A stretch of DNA of 36,201 nt from Erythrobacter sp. (GCF_023653175.1 NZ_JAMNXL010000014.1:1-36201); one strand, 5' to 3'; shown: positions 15,697-21,402, numbered from the stretch's first letter. Notes: a model not told the origin generated them from the sequence alone. Translations and numbers: made by a program.

Positions 15697-15948
15697 TCAG
15701 TTCCTCATCATCCAGCGCGCATCGAAGTCGTCGAAGCGGGGAGCAGCGGGTTGGTCGGGGATCAGCGGGATCGGCGGGAGCGCCGACCGGATGCCGCGGC
15801 GGGCCATCTTCGCGCGGTGGCGCTCGCGCACCTCGACCGCCTTCATGTGGGCCTCAGCCTCGATCGGCGTGACGCCGAGCTCCATCGCGAGCTCCATCAC
15901 CTTGCGGTGGTGGCGGCAGTACTCGGCATGGCTGGCGAACCGGGGCAT
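15697..15948 (-). CDS. 83-aa phage protein of unknown function
   Basis: A small basic helical protein with a His/Arg-rich start (RFASHAEYCRHHRKVMELAM), a central helix (GVTPIEAEAHMKAVEVRERH) and a Pro-rich linker (ALPPIPLIPDQPAAPRF) before an acidic/aromatic end. The start overlaps the HTH gene stop (TGATG); the ParB-like gene starts 3 bases after its stop. No family recognised. Its linkage to the ParB-like and HTH genes suggests a regulator or adaptor in the same module. Confidence 0.68.
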   Translation of the reverse strand: MPRFASHAEYCRHHRKVMELAMELGVTPIEAEAHMKAVEVRERHRAKMARRGIRSALPPIPLIPDQPAAPRFDDFDARWMMRN

Positions 15949-16172
15949 CAGCGGTGTCCTCCTGCTTGGCGGACGAGGTTGCCGAACCGACGGCTCTGCG
16001 CGCGGAAGCGCTTTTCCTGCCGGGTCTCACGGGCCTCGTCCTCGAAAAGACGCTGTTCAATGTTGCGGACGGTGCGCGCGCTGATGCCAAGCCTGCAGGC
16101 AATCTGCTCGCGCGGAACCCCCTGCTCGTGCAGAACCTCGATCGCGCGTTCGGTGGAGGTGGGGCGGCCCAT
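15948..16172 (-). CDS. Small HTH protein
   Basis: A 74-aa protein whose first half is a simple helix-turn-helix: STERAIEVLHEQGVPREQIA followed by CRLGISARTVRNIEQRL (about 26-42), as in Hin/Tn-type or RNA polymerase sigma region 4-like HTHs. The second half is strongly basic (ETRQEKRFRAQSRRFGNLVR). Both ends overlap neighbours as TGATG. Likely a DNA-binding regulator of early expression or a transposition accessory factor; target not known. Confidence 0.78.
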   Translation of the reverse strand: MGRPTSTERAIEVLHEQGVPREQIACRLGISARTVRNIEQRLFEDEARETRQEKRFRAQSRRFGNLVRQAGGHR

Positions 16173-16456
16173 CAGTCCTGCCCCCCGATGCTGACAACCT
16201 GAAGCGGAGCACCGTCGGGCGCGCGCGGGATCGCAACCGGCACCAGCACCTCGATCGCGCGGGTGCGACCGGGCAGCACACGGATTGCCCCGCGCTCCTG
16301 CAGCCCGCGAACCGTTTCCCAGGTGCGGCCCTTGCTCTTCGGGCTGCAGCCCATCCCGACGGCAATCTCCCGCAGGCAGGGCGAATAGCCCTTGGCTTGC
16401 TGGAAACCGGCGATGAAGCGCAGCGCGTCCATCTGGCGCGGGGTGAGGCCGATCAT
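16172..16456 (-). CDS. LexA-type winged-HTH DNA-binding domain protein (no protease domain)
   Basis: The 94-aa product matches the N-terminal DNA-binding domain of LexA: LTPRQMDALRFIAGFQQAKG, YSPCLREIAVGMGCSPKSKG, then TVRGLQERGAIRVLPGRTRAIEVL, the last echoing the family ending where L.e.G.i....raR.i. The Ser/Lys peptidase half is absent, so it cannot self-cleave. Such a protein could occupy SOS-box-like operators without responding to DNA damage. Start overlaps ATGA with the upstream stop; stop is TGATG with the HTH gene. Confidence 0.85.
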   Translation of the reverse strand: MIGLTPRQMDALRFIAGFQQAKGYSPCLREIAVGMGCSPKSKGRTWETVRGLQERGAIRVLPGRTRAIEVLVPVAIPRAPDGAPLQVVSIGGQD

Positions 16457-16596
16457 CGCGCGGCCCTTCGCTCGGGGCGGCGCAGCCGCGCGGTCAGCGC
16501 CTGGCGCTGTTGGATGCGGCGGATCGCGGGGAACCGGTCGAGCCCGGTATCCCGCATCTCGCGCGCGATCGCTTCCTCCGAAGGCAGGCGGCTCAC
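16453..16596 (-). CDS. 47-aa basic mini-protein
   Basis: A GTG at 16596 overlaps the upstream stop (GTGA), and the stop overlaps the LexA-like start (ATGA). The peptide starts VSRLPSEEAIAREMRDTGLD and ends RLRRPERRAAR; it is helical and Arg-rich (about 12 Arg in 47). An alternative upstream start would only add a shadow of the membrane-protein gene. No family recognised; probable nucleic-acid-binding or purely coupling-related small protein. Confidence 0.6.
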   Translation of the reverse strand: MSRLPSEEAIAREMRDTGLDRFPAIRRIQQRQALTARLRRPERRAAR

Positions 16597-16751
16597 CGGA
16601 ACACCTCCAGCGTGATGCGAGCGATCTCGACCAGCTTGCCGATCCACCAGATCACGCCGGGCGCGATCATCACCGCAGCCGCGAGGCCGAGCGCCAGCTC
16701 GGTCAGGCTGAAGCGGATCTCGCCCTCGTCATCATCAGGCATGTGGGGCAT
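16593..16751 (-). CDS. 52-aa single-pass membrane protein
   Basis: ATG at 16751 overlaps the methyltransferase stop (TGATG), and the stop overlaps the next GTG (GTGA). The acidic N-terminus (MPHMPDDDEGEIRFSL) precedes one hydrophobic segment (about 18-40, LALGLAAAVMIAPGVIWWIG) and a short basic end. Early phage membrane mini-proteins often act on the host envelope or exclude other phages, but nothing here shows which. Confidence 0.66.
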   Translation of the reverse strand: MPHMPDDDEGEIRFSLTELALGLAAAVMIAPGVIWWIGKLVEIARITLEVFR

Positions 16752-17449
16752 CAGAGCACCTCCTCAAGCAGCAGGATTTCGGAATTGCGGTGGAGCGGCG
16801 GCAGCCAGATCGTGCGCGTCTGGCCCGCAATCGTCGGGCGCTTCACGTCCCAGATGATCCAGCAGTAGTCCGTCATGCCGCCGCTGAAGGCGCGCTTGCC
16901 CATCCGGGCGATCATGTCGCCCGGCGGCATCGAGGGCCGCTGGCACAGGTGAAGCACCGCCTGCGGCGGGTGATCGGTGAACAGCTGGTACCGCGCCTGA
17001 CTGGCGAGCCACTTGCTCGGCATCAGGATGCAGACCCGGCGCGAGGAGAGGGTCAGCGCATGCCGCGCAAACGACTCTGCGATGCCCTTCACATAGCTGT
17101 AAGGCGGGTTGCAGATGATGCTGCAGGGCGCGGGTGCGGCGGTCTTTTCGAGGAAGTCGCCCGAGCGCCAATGCACACGCCTCAGATCGGCGAAGCTCTC
17201 ACCGTCGAAGTTCGCCCAGGCGAAGTTGTCGACGAGGTCGGAACCCCAGACTTCGAGGCCGCTGTAGAACGCCGCCTGCAGCGTGTTGCCCATGCCGCAG
17301 CACGGATCCCAGATCGCGAGGCCCTCCTCACGCTCAAGCGCGAATCCGCCCAGCACCAGCGCCAGCTGCTCGGCGCACCAGTGCTCGTCGACATACCAGT
17401 CGAGCGGGTGGCGCTTCGCGTGCCGGCCGGAGGAGATTTCGCCCCTCAT
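16751..17449 (-). CDS. Phage N6-adenine DNA methyltransferase
   Basis: A 232-aa SAM-dependent methyltransferase. The SAM-binding motif I variant DPCCGMGN is at 48-55 and the catalytic motif IV NPPY at 114-117, which marks N6-adenine (or N4-cytosine) amino methylation. SIICNPPYSYVKGIAESFAR, VCILMPSKWLASQ and TDYCWIIWD fit the Rossmann-fold order. There is no target-recognition extension, as in small solitary phage enzymes. No restriction partner is nearby, so it probably protects phage DNA from host nucleases or affects regulation. The ATG at 17449 (ATGA with the upstream stop) is preferred over an in-frame TTG at 17461. Confidence 0.9.
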   Translation of the reverse strand: MRGEISSGRHAKRHPLDWYVDEHWCAEQLALVLGGFALEREEGLAIWDPCCGMGNTLQAAFYSGLEVWGSDLVDNFAWANFDGESFADLRRVHWRSGDFLEKTAAPAPCSIICNPPYSYVKGIAESFARHALTLSSRRVCILMPSKWLASQARYQLFTDHPPQAVLHLCQRPSMPPGDMIARMGKRAFSGGMTDYCWIIWDVKRPTIAGQTRTIWLPPLHRNSEILLLEEVL

Positions 17450-17730
17450 ACGCCGTTCCAATCGGCGCAGAACTTGGCAAGCGCGGCGATCAACTGGCCG
17501 AGCTGCTCAGCCTCTTCGACGAAGCTGTTCCCGTGCTCCATGAAGCTCGCCTGCTCAATCTCGGCAGCGCGCATCAGGCCTTCGACCAGCGGCACGATCA
17601 CGTCATTTTCGCCGAACGGCCACAACGGAAGCTGTGCACCTTCCTTGGCGAAATTCGCCAGTGTCGCAGTCGCTTCTGTCAGCGATACGACGGCGAGGAA
17701 TGCGCTCTCCTTTTGAAGCGAGAGGTCCAT
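17446..17730 (-). CDS. 94-aa helical protein between ParB-like and methyltransferase genes
   Basis: Starts at an ATG overlapping the ParB-like stop (TGATG) and ends overlapping the methyltransferase start (ATGA). Sequence is acidic and mostly helical: MDLSLQKESAFLAVVSLTEA, IVPLVEGLMRAAEIEQASF, SFVEEAEQLGQLIAALAKFC. No family recognised. The frame continues upstream to 18264 only as an Arg-rich shadow of the ParB-like gene. Confidence 0.66.
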   Translation of the reverse strand: MDLSLQKESAFLAVVSLTEATATLANFAKEGAQLPLWPFGENDVIVPLVEGLMRAAEIEQASFMEHGNSFVEEAEQLGQLIAALAKFCADWNGV

Positions 17731-18764
17731 CACAGCTTGCCTTCCTTGGCCATCTGCCAAGCGATGGTGCCCTCTTCGAACTCGCTGGGATCGCGCGGCA
17801 GCCCGATCTCGGCGATCAGCTGATCGCGAAGTTGCTTCTTCATATCGACCGTCAGCATGGCGGCGATGCGCGGCAGCTGCTCGCGCTGCTGCGGGATGGT
17901 GAGCCGCTTCCAGTTGCTCTCGACCGCGAAGACGAACTTCATGTGCGCGACCGGCTCGACCTTCGCCGCGAACTCGTCGGCGCCCGCCGCGATCTTCGCG
18001 TCGTCCACCCCGATCTCGGGATTGGCGAGCAAGGCCTCGATCACGCGGCGGCGCACCGCCTCGCTCTTCAGGCGGGTCAGCTCCTTCAGCTGGCTGCCGT
18101 TCTCGCCCACCACCGGGTGCTTTGCGAGCGCCTCGGCGAGGTCGGGAAACGGCTCGACCACGAGGCGGAAAATCGCAAGATCGTTGTGGATCGTGCGCCG
18201 CGACATGCCGAGCGCTTCGCCGACCGATTCCTCCCACCCGTATACGTGTGCAATCTTTGCACACGTATCTTCAACCTCGTCCCGCAGGGCAGCTTCAGCA
18301 CCCTCTTCTTGGTGCCTCACACGATCCCAGCGGGCCTTGATCGCCAGCTGGTGCTGGCCAAGATTGCCATGCTCGCGGGCGATCCGCTCCTGCGCGGCGG
18401 TCACCAGCGCGGCGGTGAACTTCGCCCGCTCTATCGGGCCCAGCGGGCGGCGATGCAGGTTCTCCGAGGACTCGAGGTCCTTCATGTCCTCGGGCTTGCC
18501 CGAGACCTCGATCGCGAAGACCGTCATGCCTTCGATGCGCGCGCCCATCAGGCGGTGCATGCCGGTCACCAGCTTCCACGGCAGATCGGCGTTGCCGGGA
18601 TTGGCGCGGACCTTGATCGGATCGCGCTGCCCGTCGACCGCCATCAACCGGCCAAGGGCAACCGCCTTGTCCTCGTGGTAGAACCCGGTGCGCCCGGTCT
18701 CGTCGACATGGAGCGGCGACAGCTCGATCAGATTGGCGTCGCGCAGGAGAGTGCCGTTGTTCAT
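17730..18764 (-). CDS. ParB-like protein with HTH (chromosome-partition family fold)
   Basis: A 344-aa protein with a full ParB-like layout: an N-terminal Srx/ParB domain with a variant signature GMHRLMGAR (68-76; usually GxHR), the box ENLHRRPLGPIERAKFTAAL (101-120), then a helix-turn-helix at about 180-205 (VGEALGMSRRTIHNDLAIF) and a helical C-terminal part. True partition pairs include a ParA ATPase, and none is nearby, so plasmid-style segregation is unlikely. In temperate phages such proteins may act as transcription or anti-restriction factors. GGGGA lies 7 bases upstream of its ATG, and the start overlaps the preceding ORF stop (ATGA). Confidence 0.87.
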   Translation of the reverse strand: MNNGTLLRDANLIELSPLHVDETGRTGFYHEDKAVALGRLMAVDGQRDPIKVRANPGNADLPWKLVTGMHRLMGARIEGMTVFAIEVSGKPEDMKDLESSENLHRRPLGPIERAKFTAALVTAAQERIAREHGNLGQHQLAIKARWDRVRHQEEGAEAALRDEVEDTCAKIAHVYGWEESVGEALGMSRRTIHNDLAIFRLVVEPFPDLAEALAKHPVVGENGSQLKELTRLKSEAVRRRVIEALLANPEIGVDDAKIAAGADEFAAKVEPVAHMKFVFAVESNWKRLTIPQQREQLPRIAAMLTVDMKKQLRDQLIAEIGLPRDPSEFEEGTIAWQMAKEGKL

Positions 18765-19471
18765 GCGGCGTCCCCATATTTCGAGCCGTCACATAGCGAT
18801 TGGCCGCTCGTCGGCGTCGGGTTAGTTCTCTGGCTCCCACTGGAGGAGAACAACCCATGTCGAAGTCCGATACCCAGCGCATCGAGGAACTGCAGGACCA
18901 CGTCTACGCCCTCCAGCAGCTCCTTCTCTCGCACATCCTTGCTTTCGACGCCGTCGACCGCGAGGCCACCGACGCAACCTTCGATATCGCCCGGAGCCAG
19001 TCCGATGCCGCGCTCGCCGACCGGCGCGTTCTCGTCACGCTCCGCATTGAGGCCATGATCGAGGACCTGAAGAAGGCCCGCGACTGACGTCCCGACATCG
19101 GCGAGCGCCAGCCGCAGCTTGATCCTGCGGATCGCCGCGCGCGCCCCTTCGATCGAAGCCATGCCGCCATCCGCAGGAAGGTCCGACCCGTTCGTTTCGG
19201 GACGGTGGCGCTCGCCCGAAATCTCTCCCGGCGCGATCGCCGCCACCTTCGCTGCCCCCACCGAAGCGAAACCGGCGTCTGCCGGGCGTTCAAATACGCC
19301 GTCGGCCGAGACCTTGAACCGAAAGCGATTTTCTTTGGAGCCGAGATATGATGCCGGATCACCTTTCGCCCGCGCATCGCGCATGGCGCGAACAGCAGCC
19401 TTGGCCGCTGCGGGATCGGCAAAGCCGAAGTCGTGATGCCCATCATCCGGCAGATCGTGGAGCGTCATCAT
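18761..19471 (-). CDS. 236-aa early phage ORF; C-terminal half doubtful
   Basis: ATG at 19471 overlaps the HTH stop (ATGA) and the stop overlaps the ParB-like start (ATGA), which argues that the whole frame is used. The N-terminal about 125 residues look like a real protein (DLPDDGHHDFGFADPAAAKA, YLGSKENRFRFKVSADGVF). The last about 110 residues (from about 19090 down) look like an antisense shadow: Gly/Asp/Val/Leu-rich, lying opposite a well-formed plus-strand gene at 18857-19087. Either both strands are used or the true gene ends or shifts frame near 19090. No family recognised. Confidence 0.6.
   Translation of the reverse strand: MMTLHDLPDDGHHDFGFADPAAAKAAVRAMRDARAKGDPASYLGSKENRFRFKVSADGVFERPADAGFASVGAAKVAAIAPGEISGERHRPETNGSDLPADGGMASIEGARAAIRRIKLRLALADVGTSVAGLLQVLDHGLNAERDENAPVGERGIGLAPGDIEGCVGGLAVDGVESKDVREKELLEGVDVVLQFLDALGIGLRHGLFSSSGSQRTNPTPTSGQSLCDGSKYGDAA
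18857..19087 (+). CDS. 76-aa coiled-coil protein encoded antisense within the early operon
   Basis: An ATG at 18857 is preceded by GGAGGAG with an 8-base spacer, one of the best ribosome-binding sites in the window. The protein starts MSKSDTQRIEELQDHVYALQ and is helical throughout, with heptad leucines (QQLLLSHIL) and the end RIEAMIEDLKKARD. Third codon positions are almost all G or C, as in real genes here, while the opposite minus-strand frame shows the composition of a shadow. It is the only plus-strand gene inside the minus-strand early operon. Function unknown; a regulator acting through antisense transcription or protein-protein contact is speculative. Confidence 0.66.
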   Translation: MSKSDTQRIEELQDHVYALQQLLLSHILAFDAVDREATDATFDIARSQSDAALADRRVLVTLRIEAMIEDLKKARD

Positions 19472-19716
19472 GCCGCCACCGCCTTGCCGCGGCCGGAGAG
19501 CCGCTTGGCGTCCTCGGCCTCGATCTTGTTCAGCTCGCGGTAGAGCGCCTCGATCGAATGCAGGTTGGCCCCCGGGGGATTCGGGTTCCGAGGCGTCTTC
19601 CGCCACTTGAAGAATGTGTCCGGGGAGATGCCGGCGCGGCGGCAGAGCTCGGCGATGGAAATCCGGGAGGCTTTCGCCCGCCGCTCGATTTCCCTGACGA
19701 TCGATTGCTGTTCCAT
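19468..19716 (-). CDS. Ner/Cro-like HTH regulator, first early gene
   Basis: An 82-aa protein with a phage-type HTH: IERRAKASRISIAELCRRAG followed by ISPDTFFKWR (about 30-40), then a linker and the helical end LHSIEALYRELNKIEAEDAK. It lies divergent to the repressor across an 86-base operator region, the place of ner in Mu, where the product turns down early transcription and blocks the repressor promoter. The frame is open to 19881, but the ATG at 19716 is the only start that keeps the operator region free. No strong ribosome-binding site is visible. Confidence 0.85.
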   Translation of the reverse strand: MEQQSIVREIERRAKASRISIAELCRRAGISPDTFFKWRKTPRNPNPPGANLHSIEALYRELNKIEAEDAKRLSGRGKAVAA

Positions 19717-19802
19717 ATTCGGTTGCGTAGCGAATATATCTACGCTTTGCAACGTAGATATTTCCGCTCTGCTATACGCTGTCCGCTTGGTAGCTCGATC
19801 CC
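19717..19802. promoter_or_regulatory. Divergent early/repressor operator-promoter region
   Basis: Between the Ner-like gene and the repressor there is an AT-rich island with repeated half-sites of the form (G/A)CGTAG: 19725-19730 (plus), 19740-19745 (minus) and 19752-19757 (plus). A perfect 9-bp inverted repeat is ATATCTACG (19736-19744) with CGTAGATAT (19753-19761), spacer 8. A weaker TACGC half-site lies at 19775-19779. For the repressor, an extended -10-like TGCTATAC (19770-19777) follows a TTGCAA at 19747-19752, with non-ideal spacing. For the early operon, TATATT (19733-19738, minus) is a candidate -10 without a good -35. Alternating half-sites fit dimeric repressor and Ner binding. Confidence 0.68.
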
Positions 19803-20465
19803 GTGTCGGGGTTAGAGGATGATATTGCGCTGATCCGCGCCTTGGTGGATTATGCGGGGGTCTCCGCAGCTGAGGTTGCACGCAAGGCGAAGGTTAGCCC
19901 CCGAACCATTCAGCGCATGAAGGGGGGCAACCCCGACTCTCGGCTCAGTGCTCCCACACTCGATGGTCTTCGTTCGGCATATCCCGCGTTCCCTGGCTGG
20001 ACCCGGGTCGGGGCCGCTGCCCTCGCAAGTTACGAGGAACTCATTCCCGACATGGTCGAGATCGCCGCGATCGACCTCAACTTCGGCCTTGGTGCGGCCT
20101 TCATGGACAGCGAGATCGTCGAGCACGAAGCTGCCACTATGCAATTCCCGCGCGAATGGCTCCGTTCAATTACGCGCAGTCCGCCGGAGAGGCTCTACTG
20201 GGCAAAGGGCGTAGGAAATTCCATGGAGCCTACCATCGGCGACGGCGACGTCATCCTGATCGATCGCTCGGCGGTGGGCTCAACCTTTGGTGATCTCTAC
20301 TGGGCGATAGCCTTCGGCCAGACCGGAATGATCAAGCGCCTCCGCCCCATGCCCGACGGCAGCGTCAAGATATTGAGCGACAACCCCGCCGTGCCGCCCG
20401 AACTTGCACACGATGGCGAACTGCATGTATTCGGCAGGGTGATCGCAGTGGTGAGAAGAATATGA
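19803..20465 (+). CDS. S24-family phage repressor (LexA/CI type)
   Basis: The 220-aa product has an N-terminal HTH (GVSAAEVARKAKVSPRTIQR, 19-38) and a C-terminal S24 peptidase fold. The nucleophile is in GNSMEPTIGDGDVILID (Ser140) and the general base in GMIKRLRP (Lys178). It would keep the prophage silent by binding the operator just upstream. The cleavage region (about 85-105, AAIDLNFGLGAAF) lacks a clear Ala-Gly bond, so SOS cleavage is uncertain although the Ser-Lys dyad is intact. It starts at GTG 19803 with a weak ribosome-binding site, and its stop overlaps the next ATG (ATGA). Mu's own repressor is unrelated to S24. Confidence 0.92.
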   Translation: MSGLEDDIALIRALVDYAGVSAAEVARKAKVSPRTIQRMKGGNPDSRLSAPTLDGLRSAYPAFPGWTRVGAAALASYEELIPDMVEIAAIDLNFGLGAAFMDSEIVEHEAATMQFPREWLRSITRSPPERLYWAKGVGNSMEPTIGDGDVILIDRSAVGSTFGDLYWAIAFGQTGMIKRLRPMPDGSVKILSDNPAVPPELAHDGELHVFGRVIAVVRRI

Positions 20466-20974
20466 CGGATAAGGACGGAAAAGCCGGCGACCGCTCTAGT
20501 GCGGGAAACTCAATCGCATTCGGCCTTATCGGCATTCTGGTCTTGCTATTCTTAATTTCCAGGTGCGGCGCCGACAGCCCTGCTTCGAAATCCTCTGAGG
20601 CCGATGCGAGCCCTGAGGGCCCTGAAGCTTGTGCGCTCGTGCCGATGGAGCCAATCAAGGTCGAAGTTATCTCTTCAGCTTACGAAGCGAACGAGGCGGC
20701 AGCACAAAAAACATATGGTGATCGATGCGTGCTCATAGTTGGCATCGTCGAAGAAGTTGATCTCGACATGTCGGATGATCCAGTCATCCGTCTGGCAGGC
20801 AAGGACTTGGTGCGCCCGACAGTTCGCCTTCTCGATCAAGCTTCCGAGCAAGCAACCTTCCTCGCCAAGGGAGAAGAAACCCACTTCCTTTGCAACGAGG
20901 TATCCGAGTTTGTCGGCACGCCGACGTTCGACGGTTGCTTGGTCGTTGACCCCAAGGCCGCTTCGGCGCTGTAA
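20462..20974 (+). CDS. Membrane-anchored tRNA_anti-like (OB-fold) protein co-expressed with repressor
   Basis: The 170-aa product has one N-terminal membrane segment (about 17-34, SIAFGLIGILVLLFLISR) and then a Ser/Glu/Pro-rich linker. From about 62 comes a domain resembling the tRNA_anti-like OB-fold family: ISSAYEANEAAAQKTYGDRC, VGIVEEVDLD, and later FLAKGEETHFLCNEVSEFVG with a final Cys in FDGCL. This family is usually periplasmic and of unknown role. The ATGA overlap with the repressor means it is made in the lysogen, so it is a candidate superinfection-exclusion or conversion factor. Base composition is clearly less GC-rich than the surroundings. Confidence 0.82.
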   Translation: MTDKDGKAGDRSSAGNSIAFGLIGILVLLFLISRCGADSPASKSSEADASPEGPEACALVPMEPIKVEVISSAYEANEAAAQKTYGDRCVLIVGIVEEVDLDMSDDPVIRLAGKDLVRPTVRLLDQASEQATFLAKGEETHFLCNEVSEFVGTPTFDGCLVVDPKAASAL

Positions 20975-20999
20975 AAAAAAACGCGCCCACTTCCGGCGC
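20973..20999 (-). terminator. Intrinsic terminator facing incoming host transcription
   Basis: Read on the minus strand, GCGCC-GGAAGTG-GGCGC (20999 to 20983) is followed by G and nine T (20981 to 20973). The stem is short (5 bp, all G-C) but the T-tract is long. It would stop minus-strand transcripts coming from the phage end or the host herA-like gene before they run antisense through the lysogeny operon. The A-run on the plus strand overlaps the stop codon of the tRNA_anti-like gene. Confidence 0.5.
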
Positions 21000-21402
21000 T
21001 GAGACTTCCCGTGGTCAGCCCGCTTGGCGCGGGAAAACGCAATGATTTCAGATAGTGCCCAGTTCGCCCCGATTTTTCCATTCTGGGACATCCGATGCCC
21101 CGGTTCACTGCTTGATGATCGGCCTCTCAGATGCCACTAAGAGGCCTCTGAAACGGCCATGAACCGCAGAATTCCGCCACTGAGAGGGTGACGTCTCAAA
21201 ACGCCGGTCAAGAAGCCAGCCTCAGCCAGGACACCCCGTGAACCAATAAATGGGCACCTACTCTAGACACTCTCGCCGAAGGCCGAAATTTTTTGGAGCC
21301 TGCCGAAAACCCCGGATTTCAGCCATTCTCGTCCCACGTTGTCCCGAGAAGGCCCGGAAAATCCCGGCCACTCCTCACTCTAGTTCCTTGTGTCCACTAA
21401 CA
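20975..21402. other. Phage left-end region without genes
   Basis: About 430 bases between the lysogeny operon and the predicted phage end carry no convincing gene on either strand; the frames found are short and lack coding character. The region holds several imperfect repeats: GCCACTRAGAGG at 21133-21144 and 21176-21187; CCTCACTCTAG (21373-21383) with CCTACTCTAG (21257-21266); and CCCCG.ATTT..CCATTCT-like segments near 21066-21085 and 21310-21329. Mu ends contain several transposase-binding sites over about 180 bases, so an array of degenerate repeats is expected here. The terminal sequence read into the phage begins TGTTAGTGGACACAAGG. Confidence 0.6.
21133..21211. repeat. Two-copy left-end repeat, candidate transposase or repressor binding sites
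   Basis: Copy 1 is GCCACTAAGAGG (21133-21144) followed directly by CCTCTGAAACGGCCATGAA (21145-21163). Copy 2 is GCCACTGAGAGG (21176-21187) followed after a few bases by CGTCTCAAAACGCCGGTCAA (21192-21211). The second halves align with a one-base gap. A 7-bp inverted repeat GGCCTCT/AGAGGCC (21121-21127 and 21140-21146) overlaps copy 1. Repeat spacing is 43 bases, about four helical turns. Confidence 0.5.

Larger units (their letters stand above)
1..21402 (-). mobile_element. Mu-type transposable prophage, left part (right end outside window)
   Basis: A contiguous set of phage genes with Mu synteny fills this stretch: repressor, Ner-like HTH, DDE transposase A, ATPase B, GemA, Mor, endolysin, Rz/Rz1, DUF2730, gp26-like, DUF3486, large terminase and DUF935 portal, all but the lysogeny genes on the minus strand. 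Every main early and packaging gene is intact, so the element looks complete as far as it is visible. The left end is placed at 21402 because a CA dinucleotide (21401-21402; TG read into the phage) directly abuts a perfect host-type palindrome at 21403-21424. Head, tail and right-end sequences are off-window, so the 5-bp target duplication cannot be checked. Confidence 0.9.

Noticed and set aside
16751-17449. Methyltransferase as half of a restriction-modification system
   Set aside because: No neighbouring gene looks like an endonuclease and the enzyme is of the small solitary phage type.
17730-18764. ParB-like gene as part of a plasmid partition system
   Set aside because: There is no ParA ATPase, no replication gene and no iteron array; Mu-type genes surround it on both sides.
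20784-21108. Short minus-strand frames over the end of the lysogeny operon and phage end
   Set aside because: They lie opposite the tRNA_anti-like gene, lack start signals and look random in composition.
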